The notes beneath the pieces were generated by a model that saw nothing but the letters and a program-made list of their open reading frames with translations, was not told the DNA's origin and did not search any database. Positions 39,701 through 54,700 of a stretch of 64,000 nucleotides of DNA are shown piece by piece. Position 1 is the stretch's first letter; each line of letters opens with the position of its first letter. Both the position numbers and the translations under genes were made by a program. Origin of the DNA: Phorcus lineatus (lineage: Eukaryota > Mollusca > Gastropoda > Trochida > Trochidae). The stretch covers positions 23,192,960 to 23,256,959 of the forward strand of contig OV121084.1 in assembly GCA_921293015.1 (NCBI GenBank). Reading direction: 5' to 3'.

Positions 39701-42700
39701 GTAAATAGTTAATTAATCCTTGTGACATTGACTGATTGACTGATTGCAGGGAAAACCATTTCAAATCTTGGGACTTGTCCTCACTTGATATGGACCAAAT
39801 AAGAGCCTAATAGCACCAAACCAATTTCAAGTTATTGTGTTTGCAAGGATTTTGTGAATGATTTCAGTACTCATGAGCTTGAGTTTTGACCTTGATTAGG
39901 AACATGAAAAAAATGGGGGTCACCAGGGAAAAATCATGAACTTTTTGTCGTTGAAAATGCATATCGCCATTGAGAAAACGCCCACTGAAGCCGCGAGTCT
40001 AGAATAAGGGCGGTTTTGCTTGAGAGGCGACCTTGTTGACAGGTTGTGTAAGATTGTTCAAACAACTCGTTTACAAGTTTAAATCCTTTAATAGGGTCTA
40101 TCATCTTTGATCTTCCAATTCTAAAACGATAAACACAACAATTAAGAAGAATACGTTTTTCTGCCATGACCCAAAAGAATCAAGTGAAATCTCGCCCTAC
40201 TAATATAGCTGGCCCCGTATAGCGTGTATAGCTCCATCACTGCATTGAAAAAACTAACCCACTGCACGCTCGACTTTCAACAGTGTTTCAGTGTTTATCA
40301 TAAAATCATTTGACAATATCACATACGCTACTTAGTTTAAATAATTGTTTCAAATATAAAGAGTTTGACTGCTGACAAATCTGAATTTGCCAATGCCTGT
40401 ATATGAAGAAACCATGCACATCAAAACAAGTTGATTATGTACGGTACTTCCGCCTAGACTTACTTCTTCCTTGACTTATATTTTGATCCAACTTTAAAGA
40501 CATTTATGCGATATCTTCAGCAAATTTTCGTTTAAAATCGTCAATACATTGTTTTTGTCTTTTGAAGATATTACGTTTATAAACTTGAGCTAAAATATAG
40601 GGTTTTCTTCTCAGAACGAGGCCGGGGCAAGTCTTTCCTTCAAGACAGTGCAAGTGAATTTCATCGGAGTCAATCGCTTAATTTGCACCAAAATCAAACT
40701 CATTCCTTTGCACACACTATCAAAGTCAATGCGACAGGTGGCAACACATTAATTAACATGCAACCACAGTCGGTTTATCAAAAGAGTGCATGTTTTGCGA
40801 ACCAAGAAAATGCAGAGGAAATTAAAAATAATCAGTATCTAAAATCATATGACTTACATATAATAAAACCCCCTCCCCTACATAAAAAAATATTGGAAGT
40901 ATTTAAGTATTCATAAATACTAGTTGACTTCTGTTTACTGTGGGAAAAATTAATACAATATTAAATTTTAAGATAAAAAAGATAAACCATATTATATTGA
41001 TTCAATTGTTTTGTATCTTTTTTGTCTTTGGCCCTACCAAAATGATAAAATCAATTTATGGTTTGAAATATTTAACAGTTTTATTTGGGCAGATTTTCTT
41101 TATACCTGATCTAAGTCTCACATGCTATAAAACATAAATAATAAATAAATTTAATTTTCTAATTCATGTTTTCATGATCCTTGGTTTGCATTAACTTAGC
41201 CAGGTTGCTCCACATCTACATGAAGGGATTCTTTTTCAAAATTATTGACACAATTTGTATTATTACAAATAAACAGTTCATATCTGCCTCAGCCAGATAG
41301 CCATGACAGTGATTCACATGCTAAATTAGTGATACACAAAGCTACAATGCAAGGAATGCTACAAAACAGGCTGGCACAAATATAATCTTGAAATATATGA
41401 TTATGACTGCCTTTTGAGTAAGGTTTACAAATAAATGGAAGCAAAAACAGTCTGATAATTATTATTTCATGATGACATGCTGGTACCAAACAAACTCTAA
41501 CATGAGATATGAAAATTCAGTGCATCTACATCTAACAATAATCTACAAATATATGCGCCAATTAATGCAACCATAATCATGTAAATTCCAAAAGAGGTAT
41601 TTGATCAGATCAGATACACTTTATTAATTTTCTAAATATCTTTTGAAAGTAATATATGAAACTACATTATTGATATATTCATGCATTAAAGAAAATTAGG
41701 AAAATTATTAGGACGCTTGTTACCAAAGAAAAAAACTTGCATCTCAAGTTTTAAAGGAAATTTGTTGTGTTTGGGGCCAACCTTACATTTTTTCTGCTAA
41801 CATTTTCATGTTTATAAAAAAAGTCGTTGTGCCTTTGAATTATTAAGATAATCCATTGCATTAAAGTTGTATAAAACATACAGAAAAGATATGCAATCAG
41901 TATAAATCAAATATTCAACAATAAAAAAGATGCACTGTTCAAGATGCTGTTATAATTACCTTAGTTCTGTAAGTTTTTATGCAAGGATTTTGAAATAGGC
42001 CTTAATTTCCCCACAATAGTGTCATCTTATGAGATCTTTTGCCATGATGTTTTCCACATAGATATTTCCCACTTGCTACTCATAGCAAAAAATCGAGTCT
42101 CCAAAATAAATTTTCAAAAATCCTTCGGCTTTAATCTAATATATTATTTTATTTATTCATTATTTGTAAGATGAAATTATTTGGTGAAATGATTAGTTGA
42201 TAGTTGAAGATAATACACCTGGGTGTGCACTTCACGTCTCGCTTTCTCAAAATAATTATCAGCAATTTGATCTTGACTGACGATTCGACGGCTGTATGCC
42301 TACCTCGATTGAAAGGGTTTTGCTGTGTGGTTGTCATGTTTTCGTTGGTCGCATACTTGAAATAATTTCAATGAATTCAAAGCATAGACGTCGCCTGATT
42401 TCCGTACTGGGACATATTCTGGAGAAACAAATTTTATGTCGATGGTCATGAGTAGGGAATCCGAATTTCATGTCGATGATAATTAATGCAGTAATATGGG
42501 GTCATAACATGATAAGCTGTTTGTCGCGCGGAATTGGCTTGCTGTAAATATTTTATTGTAAAATCACAAATTCTTCAACAGAGAATTTATGCGCAATTTT
42601 CATTACCGGTTATTCAATTTAGCAAGCTATTGTACATTAAAAGCTAGTTTCAGTGACAGTGTTCTCATTTTAACTGCCGATTTTCTGAAGTCCGTTTATC

Positions 42701-45700
42701 AGCTGATGAAAACATGGCTTGTTTATCAACACTGCCGTAGATCATTTGCATGTCGTAAATGTCCAGTTTTCATTCATTTAGGGGCGTTTAAATAGGCTTA
42801 CACAGTGTAAATATGTTATCATTAGGATCACTGCTGATTTCAAGTATTGAGACATAAGATTTTGTTAATTTGATGATTGTCGCAAATTTATTATCGTAAC
42901 GAACTGCGATGCGCACAGTTCTGCGCATTAGACGTGTTTTGATGCGTAGGGTATGTCCTTAATATGAGTTCAATACCTTTTCATTGTTTCAAAATTTGAT
43001 TTAAGTCTGAACATGGCCATAACCATGATCAAAAGTGTCAATAATCAAAGTAAAGCAATTTCGCAAAACCATGTATAAGTCATGAACTTGACCTTTGACC
43101 AATTGTAGTGAAAAAACAATTAGATAATTAGTTAAGAAGGTATAAGCCAGACAGGACTTAACAGTTTTCTAATGGAGTCTGCATTTTTTACCCCAAAAAA
43201 ACCCGCAAAATTTTACAATATTATTTTCTAAGTTGTTGATCATGACACACCTTGAAGTCATTATGCATGAAAAATCTAAAATCATTTTGAAGATATTTTC
43301 ACAACAATTAATAATGACACAGCGTTACATATTTCTGAATTTCGATGAAATATTTGAATTGAAATAGTTGATTAGTTATAAAATTATTAGCAGGACACAA
43401 TGTGCAATTGAGAGACGGACAAAAGGACAGCGCCCATTTTAATATCCCACGGAATTTCATTGTTGCAGGAGGATAAAAATGACTCTGTTGACGTCGATAG
43501 AGATCGCCATTTATTCAGGCCTTGACAGTTGTCCAATAACTTCCATGCTGAACTTTTCTTGAAGCAAACTTCCTATCTTAAAATGTGTACATTTATATCA
43601 ATTATCAAATAATTAAGTGAATCTGCATTGCCTTCCTAAACTCAATCGTTTCTAAAGGCTAATGCATTAACTCCTTCATAAGGGACCTCCAATCAAGTCA
43701 AAACTAGATGTAATGATTCGTCAATACATCTAGAGAATTACTGCTTGAAGTCATGTTCAGCTGACCTTTGACGAATTTTGAACCGTCCAGTAAAAGGAGA
43801 GCAGGAAGTTAGCTTTCAACCAATAATAGATGAGTTTCTTTTGCATCTTGGTAAATGTCACACGCAGATGTTTACCCTACGTTTGTCTATATTTATCCTG
43901 TAAAACTTATTTTACAGATTGTTTTACCTAATTTGTATATTTACTTTTTAAAAATCAATAAAAATAAACAACACATACATTCCGCCAATCATATCTGTAA
44001 GGATTGATGCTGTCAACATATTTTTTAACACAATTCACTGCGATTCATCGGTAACATTTGCATTTTGCATTCGAAGTGCTCAAGAACGGCGAAACAATTG
44101 CATTGACGCGATTCGAAGAGCTGGGCCAGCTCATTTTTGAGTGGCTGATGTTCGCGTCTGCTCGATGCGGAAGAGATGCATAATTCTCTAGATGTAATAA
44201 CAGATTTCGGGACGTATTATATTACAGCTAGTTTTAACTAGATTGAAGGACCTCAGAAGTTGTAAACAAAATAGAGCAATTGGCTCTGTCGGTCATCTCG
44301 CTATCTATTTAACTATTTTTATAAATGGTCACAGGGTCACCATATGAGCTGCCATTGTATCATCAAATCCATTTATCATAATCCTCATCAACTTTGGACT
44401 CTGTACACAGATTTAGATTTTATCTTGCTTCTTGAGAAGATGATCTAAATATGTTTTTTGGATGTGGTCCCTATGGCCCTTATCAGGGATCACTGAGTTA
44501 ACAAAACTATAAATTGGAATCCCGATCAGCTAAGGAGTCTGTAAACAAATTTTCAGCTTTCGGGCCTCTAGCTTCTTGAGACCCCTTATTTGGGGTCATA
44601 GGTTCACACAACCTATAAATTAGAATCCCTATTAGGTAAGGTGGCTGTAAAGAAAGTTCCTGCTTTTAAGGCCTTTTGCTTAGAAAAGAAGATGATAATA
44701 GTTTGGCCACTATGCCCCTCAACTATCATTGAATAACTTGTTTTGCTTACACAACACAAGCTGAATATTTGAAACTAAATGGCCCTTGCGGGAGATCGCA
44801 AAAGCAGAGAAGCCCCGAAACTGAGAGTTGTGCCTTCCCCTTCTTCACAGCCACAATAAAATGTGGATTTTTTTCTATATATCCCACAATAGTTATTGAG
44901 CATTTTAGTCAAGAAATCATACTTACAACTATAAGCATTTGGATGTCATGACCTCATTGGAGTGATTTCACACAATTTTGAACATTTTTCATTTTTTCAT
45001 ATTTCAGAACTTGTGACTTTGAACCTTTGACCTTGAATGTGAACATTCTCAGGGGTATAATCAATTAATGATTAATCTAAGATCGTCAAAAAGCTATTTC
45101 TGATTTCAAAATTTCACTTAATTAGTCTGTTAAGTGTTAATAGTAAAATAAAGCATTTTGCAAATCCATTCTTAAGTCATGATCTCTTTATGACAATGAC
45201 CATTTCCACCTTTGCGAATCTTAGTGGTGCTCCATAGTTGATACATACCAAGTAAGAGCCTCATTGCACAAAAACTTTCAAGTTAGTGTTTTTAAAAGGA
45301 ATTTATCTTAAAGATTTCATAACTTGCGACCTTTTTGACCCCTGTGACCCCATTTGGCGTCATGGGGTCACCAAACCTACAATTTAGAATCCCTGTTGGC
45401 CAAGGAGTCTACACACACCTTTTCAGCTCTCTAGACCTTTTGGAACTAAGGAAAAAGATGAAATTAGTTTTTTTAGGTTTTGACCCCTGTGACCCCATTT
45501 GGCGTCATGGGGTCACCAAACCTACAATTTAGAATCCCTGTTGGCCAAGTAGTCTACACACACCTTTTCAGCTCTCTAGACCTTTTGGAACTAAGGAAAA
45601 AGATGATATTAGGTTTTTTAGGTTTTGACCCCTGTGACCCCATTTGGGGTCATGGGGTCATCAAACCTACAATTTAGAATCCCCGTTGGCCAAGGAGTCT

Positions 45701-48700
45701 ACACACACCTTTTCAGCTCTCTAGACCTTTTGCAACTAGGGAAAAAGATGAAATTAGGTTTTTTTAGGTTTTGACCCCTGTGACCCCATTTGCCATGCCA
45801 TAAGCCCATCGGGTCTTTCAGACCTGATGAGCTAAAAAGCTAATACAATGTGCGGCGGTGGTGGAAATCAGACAAAAACATTATCTCAAAAAATATTTAG
45901 AACATGTATGTAATAAGATATGTATATTGAACAAGAGAAAGCACACGCTGAAGATGTAAAAGCATGCAAACCTTTTGACAGGGTCATTCATCTGTATAGC
46001 AGCTACCCAAGTGAGCACATCCAGTGCGATGTTCTGTGCATGTTCACTGCCTATTCCACTCAACTCTACATCACCAGGACCCGCAATCAGTTTCAATAAC
46101 CTTTCATGGAAACTTTGTAGCTCGATCATAGCATTCCTTTGAGGGCGTTCACGTGGAATGTTAGTCCTCTTCATTTTGCGAACAGTGAGCGAGATTTCCT
46201 GCAGCCAGTCGCAGCCCTTTACATCAGTGAGTTTCTGCTTGCTGGGAGCAGAGGCAGCAAGGCGCTCTGAAGCACTTGTCCCTGGCATGTAAGGAACATT
46301 CTCAAACAGAGACTTGATAGTTTTTTGTTTACTTGTTGATGCTAAACTGGATACTAGCGGTGATGCAATTTTTTTCTTTCCTTCCTGAAATGATAAAAAA
46401 AGAAATATTATTGCTTGTGCATTATCTCATACTATGACCATTCTATAACGTGCAAAGTATTCAACTTTAATAAATTCATTTATTATTGGCAAAGAACATT
46501 TTCATCAATGTTTTTTCTTATATCAAATATATCATTTCTATATTCCCAACATCACTGTTGATGCAGGGTATAATTTTGTTTGGGGGTCAGGATTAATCTA
46601 CTTGAGATTTCAGCATTAAAAAGCTTATAGTGAATTAACTAGGAGTGTCTATTTTACACACTCATACATACCTACTTTCAAATCCTTAGAGGCTTTAACA
46701 GAAAATACAATTCAAAAATACCAAAAGTCTTTTAACATACCACTTCCCCCGATACGAGTCAAATTAAATTAATTCACTATCAAAATGAACCTTTAATACT
46801 GCCACTTTCAAGATTATTCCACTCACATCACAGCTGCTAATATTATTACAGGAAGAAACTCTGCAACACCATTGTGGTTATGGATTGCGTTGAAACCTGC
46901 GAGAATAAGCTGGAACTAGCAAACCATGGGTGTTACTGCCCTTAAATTAAGTGTAGCATTGCCCCCAAATCTTACGTGTTGAACAGTTATCTAGTACAGA
47001 CAAAGTTGCCGAGCCCATGGTGGGCTAATATTTAAAAATCTAAAATATCCTAGTAATAATGGCTTCTGACAAGGACTCTCAGGTTTTAGGAAATATAAAT
47101 GGGTCGGGCAGGTGAATGAAGTTCAATTGTACAAACTTCAGTCATCATGAAACATAGATGTTATTCTGAAAAATTTAGCTGGATATTTGAGGAGGAATTG
47201 GGACCAAATGTGTCCTCAACAGTCTAAAGGTTTGAGGGTTCAAAGCCTGCCAAAACATATTTGAATGAGATTAAGGGCCAAATCTACAAAATACATTATT
47301 CATTATTCTCAAAACTTTATTTTGAATTCTAATTGGTTGCAAGGTTTAGGTAAAATGCCTGCCATGACCAAATCTATCCCCTTGATGCTAGATACCTCAC
47401 TACAAAGATCAATACCTTAGCTTGAAATGTATCATCTACTTTGTTTGGGAATCCCTTGACATGGAGTAGGAGGGAGCGAGGTTTGGAGTTGAGTAGTTGA
47501 GGACTTGTGAGCGAGACCAGCCCACTATTGCCAGACAGATCCATACATGTCGATATTGGGACAGGTCCACACAGAATCTCTGCATTGTGGCTGTCAAGGA
47601 ACTCTTGGTTCAGCACATTGTTAGAGTGCTCGGGTATAGCCCCGCCTCCACCACTGGCTAAATTTGCAAAGTCTACTTTCTTATCCACTTCCACATGTGT
47701 TCCGTTTCCCCCATGAGATGACTGCTTGCGTATGTTTCCTATATTCTGTTTGAGCAATGTCACCTCTATGTTGGGTTGAGTGGTGCACATTGGATGTAAG
47801 GAGAACTTTATGTCAACATGTCCAACACAACATGGGCGAGGAAGCACAATTTCCATCAAGTGTTCATCCCATGTATTGCTGGCTCTGAAACAAATACAGT
47901 ACTCTTATTGCAAATAATATATAACTAGAAATATGTGCATGTGATGCACAGTCATTTCCCCATTCAAAACTTTTAATCCGACCTAATCATCTTATTGCCA
48001 CTTATACCAGAAACAATCCATACCAAAAACATAACAAGTTCAAAATGGTGCATAAGGAAGAGTCTTATAAATTAGTCAACTTCTTTATTGTAGGGAATGT
48101 GACATTTGATACCCACACAGTCATCAAATATTATAATTAGCTAGGGGTGAAACGGTACGGCTATGCGGTACAGGGCTCTTAGTTCGGTAATTTTCGGTTC
48201 GGTCCATCAATATTTCAAAACCATTTATCAACAATAAATATAACAGAGATCTGAGGTATGAACTGCACAAAACATTCAATTGTGGAAGAAGTCTTCAAAA
48301 AGACTCAAATATCTGACTAGAAAGCACTCAAAAAGAGAGCTAGTGTAGTTCTGAACAGTGAACACTCAAAGAACAACTTGAAACAAGTTAATGTCTGACA
48401 AGTGAACAGAACACTTAAAGAATAACTTGACTATCTGAAATTATAAATAAGTTGTAACTTGTAAAACAAATGTCAAATTATTTATTTGAACTTATTTAAG
48501 TGAGTAACTTACACTTTGATTATTTGACATTTTCAAGTCTTTAGCTTTTGTTTTACTCTTTTAAAATTGAAGCTTGTGATTTTTGCAAATTAAAATTTTG
48601 TAACTTATTTTCAAAATCTAATACTTTATTTAGTTGCATTAATTTATATAAATCAATCGCTGTTCATTGACACATCAAATATTCACTGGTCACTAAATTA

Positions 48701-51700
48701 AGCAATGCAACTCTAGAATTGATCGACCACGTGGGGATTTCAATGTCAATGAGTTCTAAGAAAAGTACTTTTGTTTAATTTCAAGAAAAAATAGCTCGTT
48801 TAAGAAATGTCAAAACAAACTGAATCTCACCTCATCGCGTGTATTCAGTAAACGAGTATTGACTAAAATAAATCACTTTAAACATGTCAGAAACAATAAA
48901 TTAATTTGTATTTCTCTCTATTTTTTGGTAACGCATTAATGAATTACGTTATAATTTTCTCCCAAGAACTGATAGTCTTATGTGACCGGCTGGAGGCTTT
49001 CTGCAATCTCATTGGTCCATGTGACCAAGCCACACATTATTAATCGCTGCACTTATCGATCGACAAAGGGTGTGAGGGCGTAGATGGAAGTCATTGAGAG
49101 AATATTATATCTTTTAGTATGAACTTAGTTACTAATTAAATATATTTTGTAAGCTTTTTAAATATCAGTTTGAGTTTGAAAGCTATTAATTGATGAATTT
49201 TGCCCATGCTTTATATTTATTTTTATGACATATACTACCGTTACTACGCTGTCTTGTTGACATTTTACTTGCATCTTGAGACCGAAGTTAGATCGTCATT
49301 CGTCAGTACGTTTGAACTTTGGATTAATTCAAAATGACATTTAGCAGATAACAATGAGTTTGAGTCGACAATTTTTAGCGTTTTTGACAGCAATAAACAA
49401 GAGAATAGTGAAAAAAGATGACATTTATAAAAAAAACGAACAGTACGTTTTTTTCAAAGCAAATTTTCGGTGCACCGAACCATCAATAAATACCGCAATA
49501 CGAATACACCGCGGTAAACCGTTTCATCCATATAATTAGCATCTACAGCCCCCAATATGCACTAAGTTCAAATTGTTTCCATTGAAACCAAGTAAATGAA
49601 AGATTATGAATAACCAAAGTAGCAAAAGGCACCACCCAACTACTAGATCTAACCATATACCAGGTTTAGTAAAATAATACTTATTAGATTTTTAGATATA
49701 GGTTGGAAAATTACCCTACCCCCATATGCACAAAGTTCAAATTGTCTCGACGGAAACCAGAAAAATATAAATAATTGAGTAACCAAAGTGGCAAAAGGTA
49801 CCACTCCATCACAAGATTTAACCACATACCAAGTTTTAAAAAAAAGATTAAACGGTTTTTGAGATATGACCCGGAAAGAAAGCATCCCCCCCTATATGCA
49901 CTAAGTTCAAATTATTTCCATGGAAACCAGAAAAAAAATTCAGAATAACCAAAATAGCAAAAGGCACCACTCTACCACTAGACCTAACCACAAACCAAAT
50001 TTCGTTAAAAAAAATATTGAACGGTTTTTGAGATACGGCCCAGAAACGGACCCTACCCCCCATTTGCACTAAGTTCAAATTGTTTCCATGGAAACCAGTA
50101 AAAGAAAATTTTAAGAATAACCAAAATAGCAAAAGGCACCATGCCACCACTAGACCTAACCACATACCAAGTTTTGTAAAAAAAATATTGAATGGTTTTT
50201 GAGATATGGTCCAAAAATGAAAGCATTTCGGAATTACGTAATTACGGAACTGAAATTTATCGAAGCATTTTAAGAAAACATTCTTTGACAGAAGAAGCTG
50301 TCCGCTATGGGGTTGTAGCACAATACTTGAGCTAATTGATGATCAACATAAATGAACTTGAATATATTATTCTTCGCTTTACAGGCGGCACTTTCTCTTT
50401 ACAAATCTTGCAGTCGACGGATTGCGACATGTAGGCCGTCATGTTTGTTCGCGTCCCCATATAAGAGCATATGTCAAACCTCCAATCGTAATGACATAAG
50501 TCTTGGCATTTTACTACAAGGAAAGTTAATATCATGAAGTAAATTATCGTATTAATGAATTCTTTCGGTTATGCTTTTGCCCCTATTATTGGGTGTTGAA
50601 TTAAATACAGAGAAAAACAAAAAACTTGAGTTCCAGGCCGCTTATACATCACACACTGGGCTTGGCTTCCAGTCCTATTTCAAAGAAATCCCGCAACACC
50701 AATGTGGCTATGCATTGCGGTGAAACCTGCGAGCATTGGTTGGAACTAGCGAACCATGGGTGGTACTACTTTGAATTTCAGTGTAGCATTGCACCCAAAC
50801 TTGACTGCGTGTAGAACAGTTCTCTACTGCAGACAAAGTTGCCGAGCCCCTGGCGGGATTCGAAACACGGACCTCCTGATCCGAAGCCGAAAGCGCTAAC
50901 CACTGCGCCATCCCGCCCCCTCCAAAATTGAGGTATAAAAGGTGTATAAGTAGTCGAATTAAAGTGTATATTTTCTCATGTTTTTGGCTCTTTTGATTCT
51001 TATAAGTAATAAGATTACATAACACTTTGCAAAAATCAAAATTATGTGTTAAATCTCCACTTTAAGGCTAGTTAACAAAATAGGTGCTGGGTCTAAAGCA
51101 TTAAAAGCAAGATGTGATAAGCACTGGGCCTCTAACATGAACCAAGGGTGTTGAAAAAATAAGCCTGGGCACTTATTAGAGGAAATACATAAAGGCAGTA
51201 ATTGGTAAAGGCATGGGCCATTGGCCATTTTGCGAATTGAATGAAAAAATGGCCCATAAGAACTTTCAAAATTTCTGAAAAAGATTGAAAGCTCAAAAAT
51301 GGCCCACTGTCAAAGGTTTCTTTCCCATTCCCTGTAAAGGTAATATATAAAGGGGGCCTGAACATACGTATCGGGTGCAAGTTTCCAAGTGCGTGTGTGT
51401 TGTGTGGTCTCCCCCTGCTGCTGCAGATGCTGTGGGTGTCGACGCTGCTGCTGTTCCTGCTGTATCTCGCTCCAACATGGTGGCACAGTGGCTGTGTAAC
51501 GTGGGTACAGGTTCTCAAACTGGGTCAGGCAATGAAGTCCAGACAGCGTGTCTGCACTCAGTGTCTTCTTTGCAAGCACCTCATTACCTTGAAATTAATC
51601 ATCACTGTCATCCTGCTTCTTCAAAACAATTCAACCGAATATGTGTTTCTCTTTACACTTTAAAATCAATTAGAGTTTAATAAAAAAAATATCTTCTTTA

Positions 51701-54700
51701 TAAAAAACAAACAATAGTTGTGTACTTCACCAGTCTTAGCAAGATTTATCATCTAAGTTTGAAAAATTATATGTGTAACAATTAGCAGTGAATCTACCGG
51801 TACTCCAAAAATGCAATCATATGCAAGCTGAGGTATGTCAACACAAGGCTTCAGCATTTCAATGCTTTTTGTTGCTTATTAATTCTGAAATTATCATTAA
51901 GGTGACATAAGACACTACTGCAAAGTATCAAAACCTTTATCTGACAAAGATTGTTTGGATGAAAAAATTAAAGAATGCTTTGATGGAAGGAAGGGCAGAC
52001 TATTTACCCCCAATATTTTTCCGGTAGGGGTATTTATAGCTTTTATGGAGTGAACTCTTAAAAGAATAACATTTCTACCTTTTGGTCTAATGAGTTCAAA
52101 AGTATAGTGCTTTGCAAAACATTCAAATAAAAACCCTTCTATGGAACAAATCTCACCACTACTTGATCGTCTACCAATGGGATGGTCCACAACATCTTCA
52201 AATTTGGCCTTCTTGGACATTGAGGACCCATCAACATCAACAAAAGCAGGAGCTGTAGTGAGAACATCCTTGGAGAGAACATCTACATCAACATTTGGGT
52301 CCTGTAGCTCGGGGCTCTGTTCAGATATCTGGTAGAACTGCAACTTGCCTCTGTCTGTGCATACACACAGCCGCTCTATACCTGCAGCACAGTCCTTACT
52401 GTAGAACTCATCCTTTCTGTGTCTGGGGACACTTTCAGTCTAACCATTCACTGACAATAGCTCTTTTTTGCATGTATGCAGGTATCTATAGTATAATATT
52501 ACACAAATCAAGTATTATATTATTTTGATCAGAATTTTCCTGCCGTCTACTCGCTGTCGGTAATTCCTAATCAACATCAATGCATGATTTCCAACAAAAG
52601 CAAATCTATACAAGCAGACAGAGTCAGCTATATCCCCCGCCAAAGGGAAAGGGTAGTTAAGGATACTAGTTGTGGAATATTGAACAGTGATCATGTTGTT
52701 TTTCTACAAACAACCTTTAAGAAATCATGATGTTGTAGTGACTTGTTATTACCAATTTTAAATATTGGTGATGCATTTTTGTGATACATTTAACCCGACT
52801 GTCCTGCATATTATTGTATTTGAACAGTCACAAGTATCTTAGAAAAATAAATACAAGAAGTTGAAAACCCCAAAAGGTACATCTACGCATGATGCCCGTT
52901 GCACATACCAAGTTTCGTAGAGCTAGGTCTCACCGTTTTGGAGTTGTGGTCCGGAAAAGAAATCCTATGTTACGTTTCCATGGAAACGGGTAAAAATAAA
53001 AATGCAAAGAAGTTGAAAATCCCAAAAGGCACATCTCCGCATGATGCCCGTTGCACATATTAAGTTTCGTCGAGCTAGGTCTCACAGTTTTGGAGTTGTG
53101 GTCCGGAAACGAAATCCTATGTTACGTTTCCATGGAAACGGGTAAAAATAAAATGCAAAGAAGTTGAAAACCCCAAAAGGCACATCTCCGCATGATGCCC
53201 GTTGCACATATTAAGTTTCGTCGAGATAGGTCTCACAGTTTTGGAGTTGTGGTCCGGAAACGAAATCCTATGTTACGTTTCCATGGAAACGGGTAAAAAT
53301 AAGAATGCAAATAAGTTGAAAACCCCAAAAAGCACATCTCCGCATGATGCCCGTTGCACATACCAAGTTTCGTCGAGCTAGGTCTCACAGTTTTGGAGTT
53401 GTGCTCCGGAAACATTATCGGGACGGACGGACGGACAGACGGATGAACGAACAGACGGACGAACGGACAGACGGAGACCATTTCAATATCCCCCGCCAAC
53501 TACGTTGGGCGGGGGATAATAATGTGTTTACATGGGGAGTAAATAAACTGGGTAAAGTGTACAATTCTAATCTGAAGGTCCAGTAAACAAATGATCAATA
53601 CATAATTGATACTTTGAAACTTCTTTCACAGTTAGAATGGTTTCAATAACAATAAAACAATTGTCTTTACTTCGTGTACCTAAAAAGATAGAAGAATCCT
53701 GCACGTGAGTGCATGGAGTTTAGGATTATTCTTTCCTCTTTAATGTAAATATAAAAAAACAAAGTGCTACTTGTTTACAAATATATAAAGTGCAGAAAGA
53801 AAGATGGTTTTGCAATATGTAACTGAAGATTACATGAAAATTGCCTTTTTTGCAGCACTTTTCATATTTTCATATGTAGCGAGCATGCAACAAAATGAAG
53901 AAAATTTATTCGCTTATACAAATGATATGTATGCACAAAATTTGAATCTGCTTTCAGGGCATGGAAGTAATGGACTGGGAAAGAATGGTGTGCTTACGCT
54001 CAGTGTGCACTTGTTTTAGTGAGCAATCACTTGCTTTTCCCTACCAATCTCATTGAAGGATGACACGCCAAGCACATAGAACACTTAGGACTGGGAAAAT
54101 TGGCTTTTGTATGCTGTGTTTTAATACAGTAGAGGTGAAAAATGGCAATCTAATTTCGTGATCCTGGGCACAATATCCAAAACTAGAACCATTAAGACAA
54201 GGCAGTGAGGTAATGACTTTTTTGCCAGCAGCTACATGTTCGGTCCTGGATTGCCCGGAGAGGGGGCCTAGAAATAAAGTATAGTTATCCCAGAATATAC
54301 TGGGATAAGGTTACATATATAATAGTACTTGTTTGGAGTATATTGAAAATGGACAAAAATCAAAAGAAAGGAAACACAAGAAATCAATACCTGTACAGTA
54401 TGCAACAGAAATGCATTTTTCTTCATCCAAAGATTGTATTTCAGCTAAGATAAGCATATCCGCTAAGTTGATGAGCCATACATTTCCACAACTCAATGTG
54501 ACTGCCACTTGGCCAGATACACCTGTTGTTTTGCTGTCTGTGTCTGCAAAAGTGTCCATTCTGGCAAGATCATCTTCTTCCACTTGGTCTGCAACCTCCT
54601 GGGGGAGCATGAGTAGACTGGTGACAGCATTGTGCACATCCTCTATGAGGTGGAAGACACACGGCTCTTCCTCCAGCACCCGGTCACTGCTGTCTGCATA

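Noticed and set aside
45335-45677. two near-identical 65-residue plus-strand proteins
   Set aside because: They arise from translating the 145-bp tandem repeat; no family resemblance.
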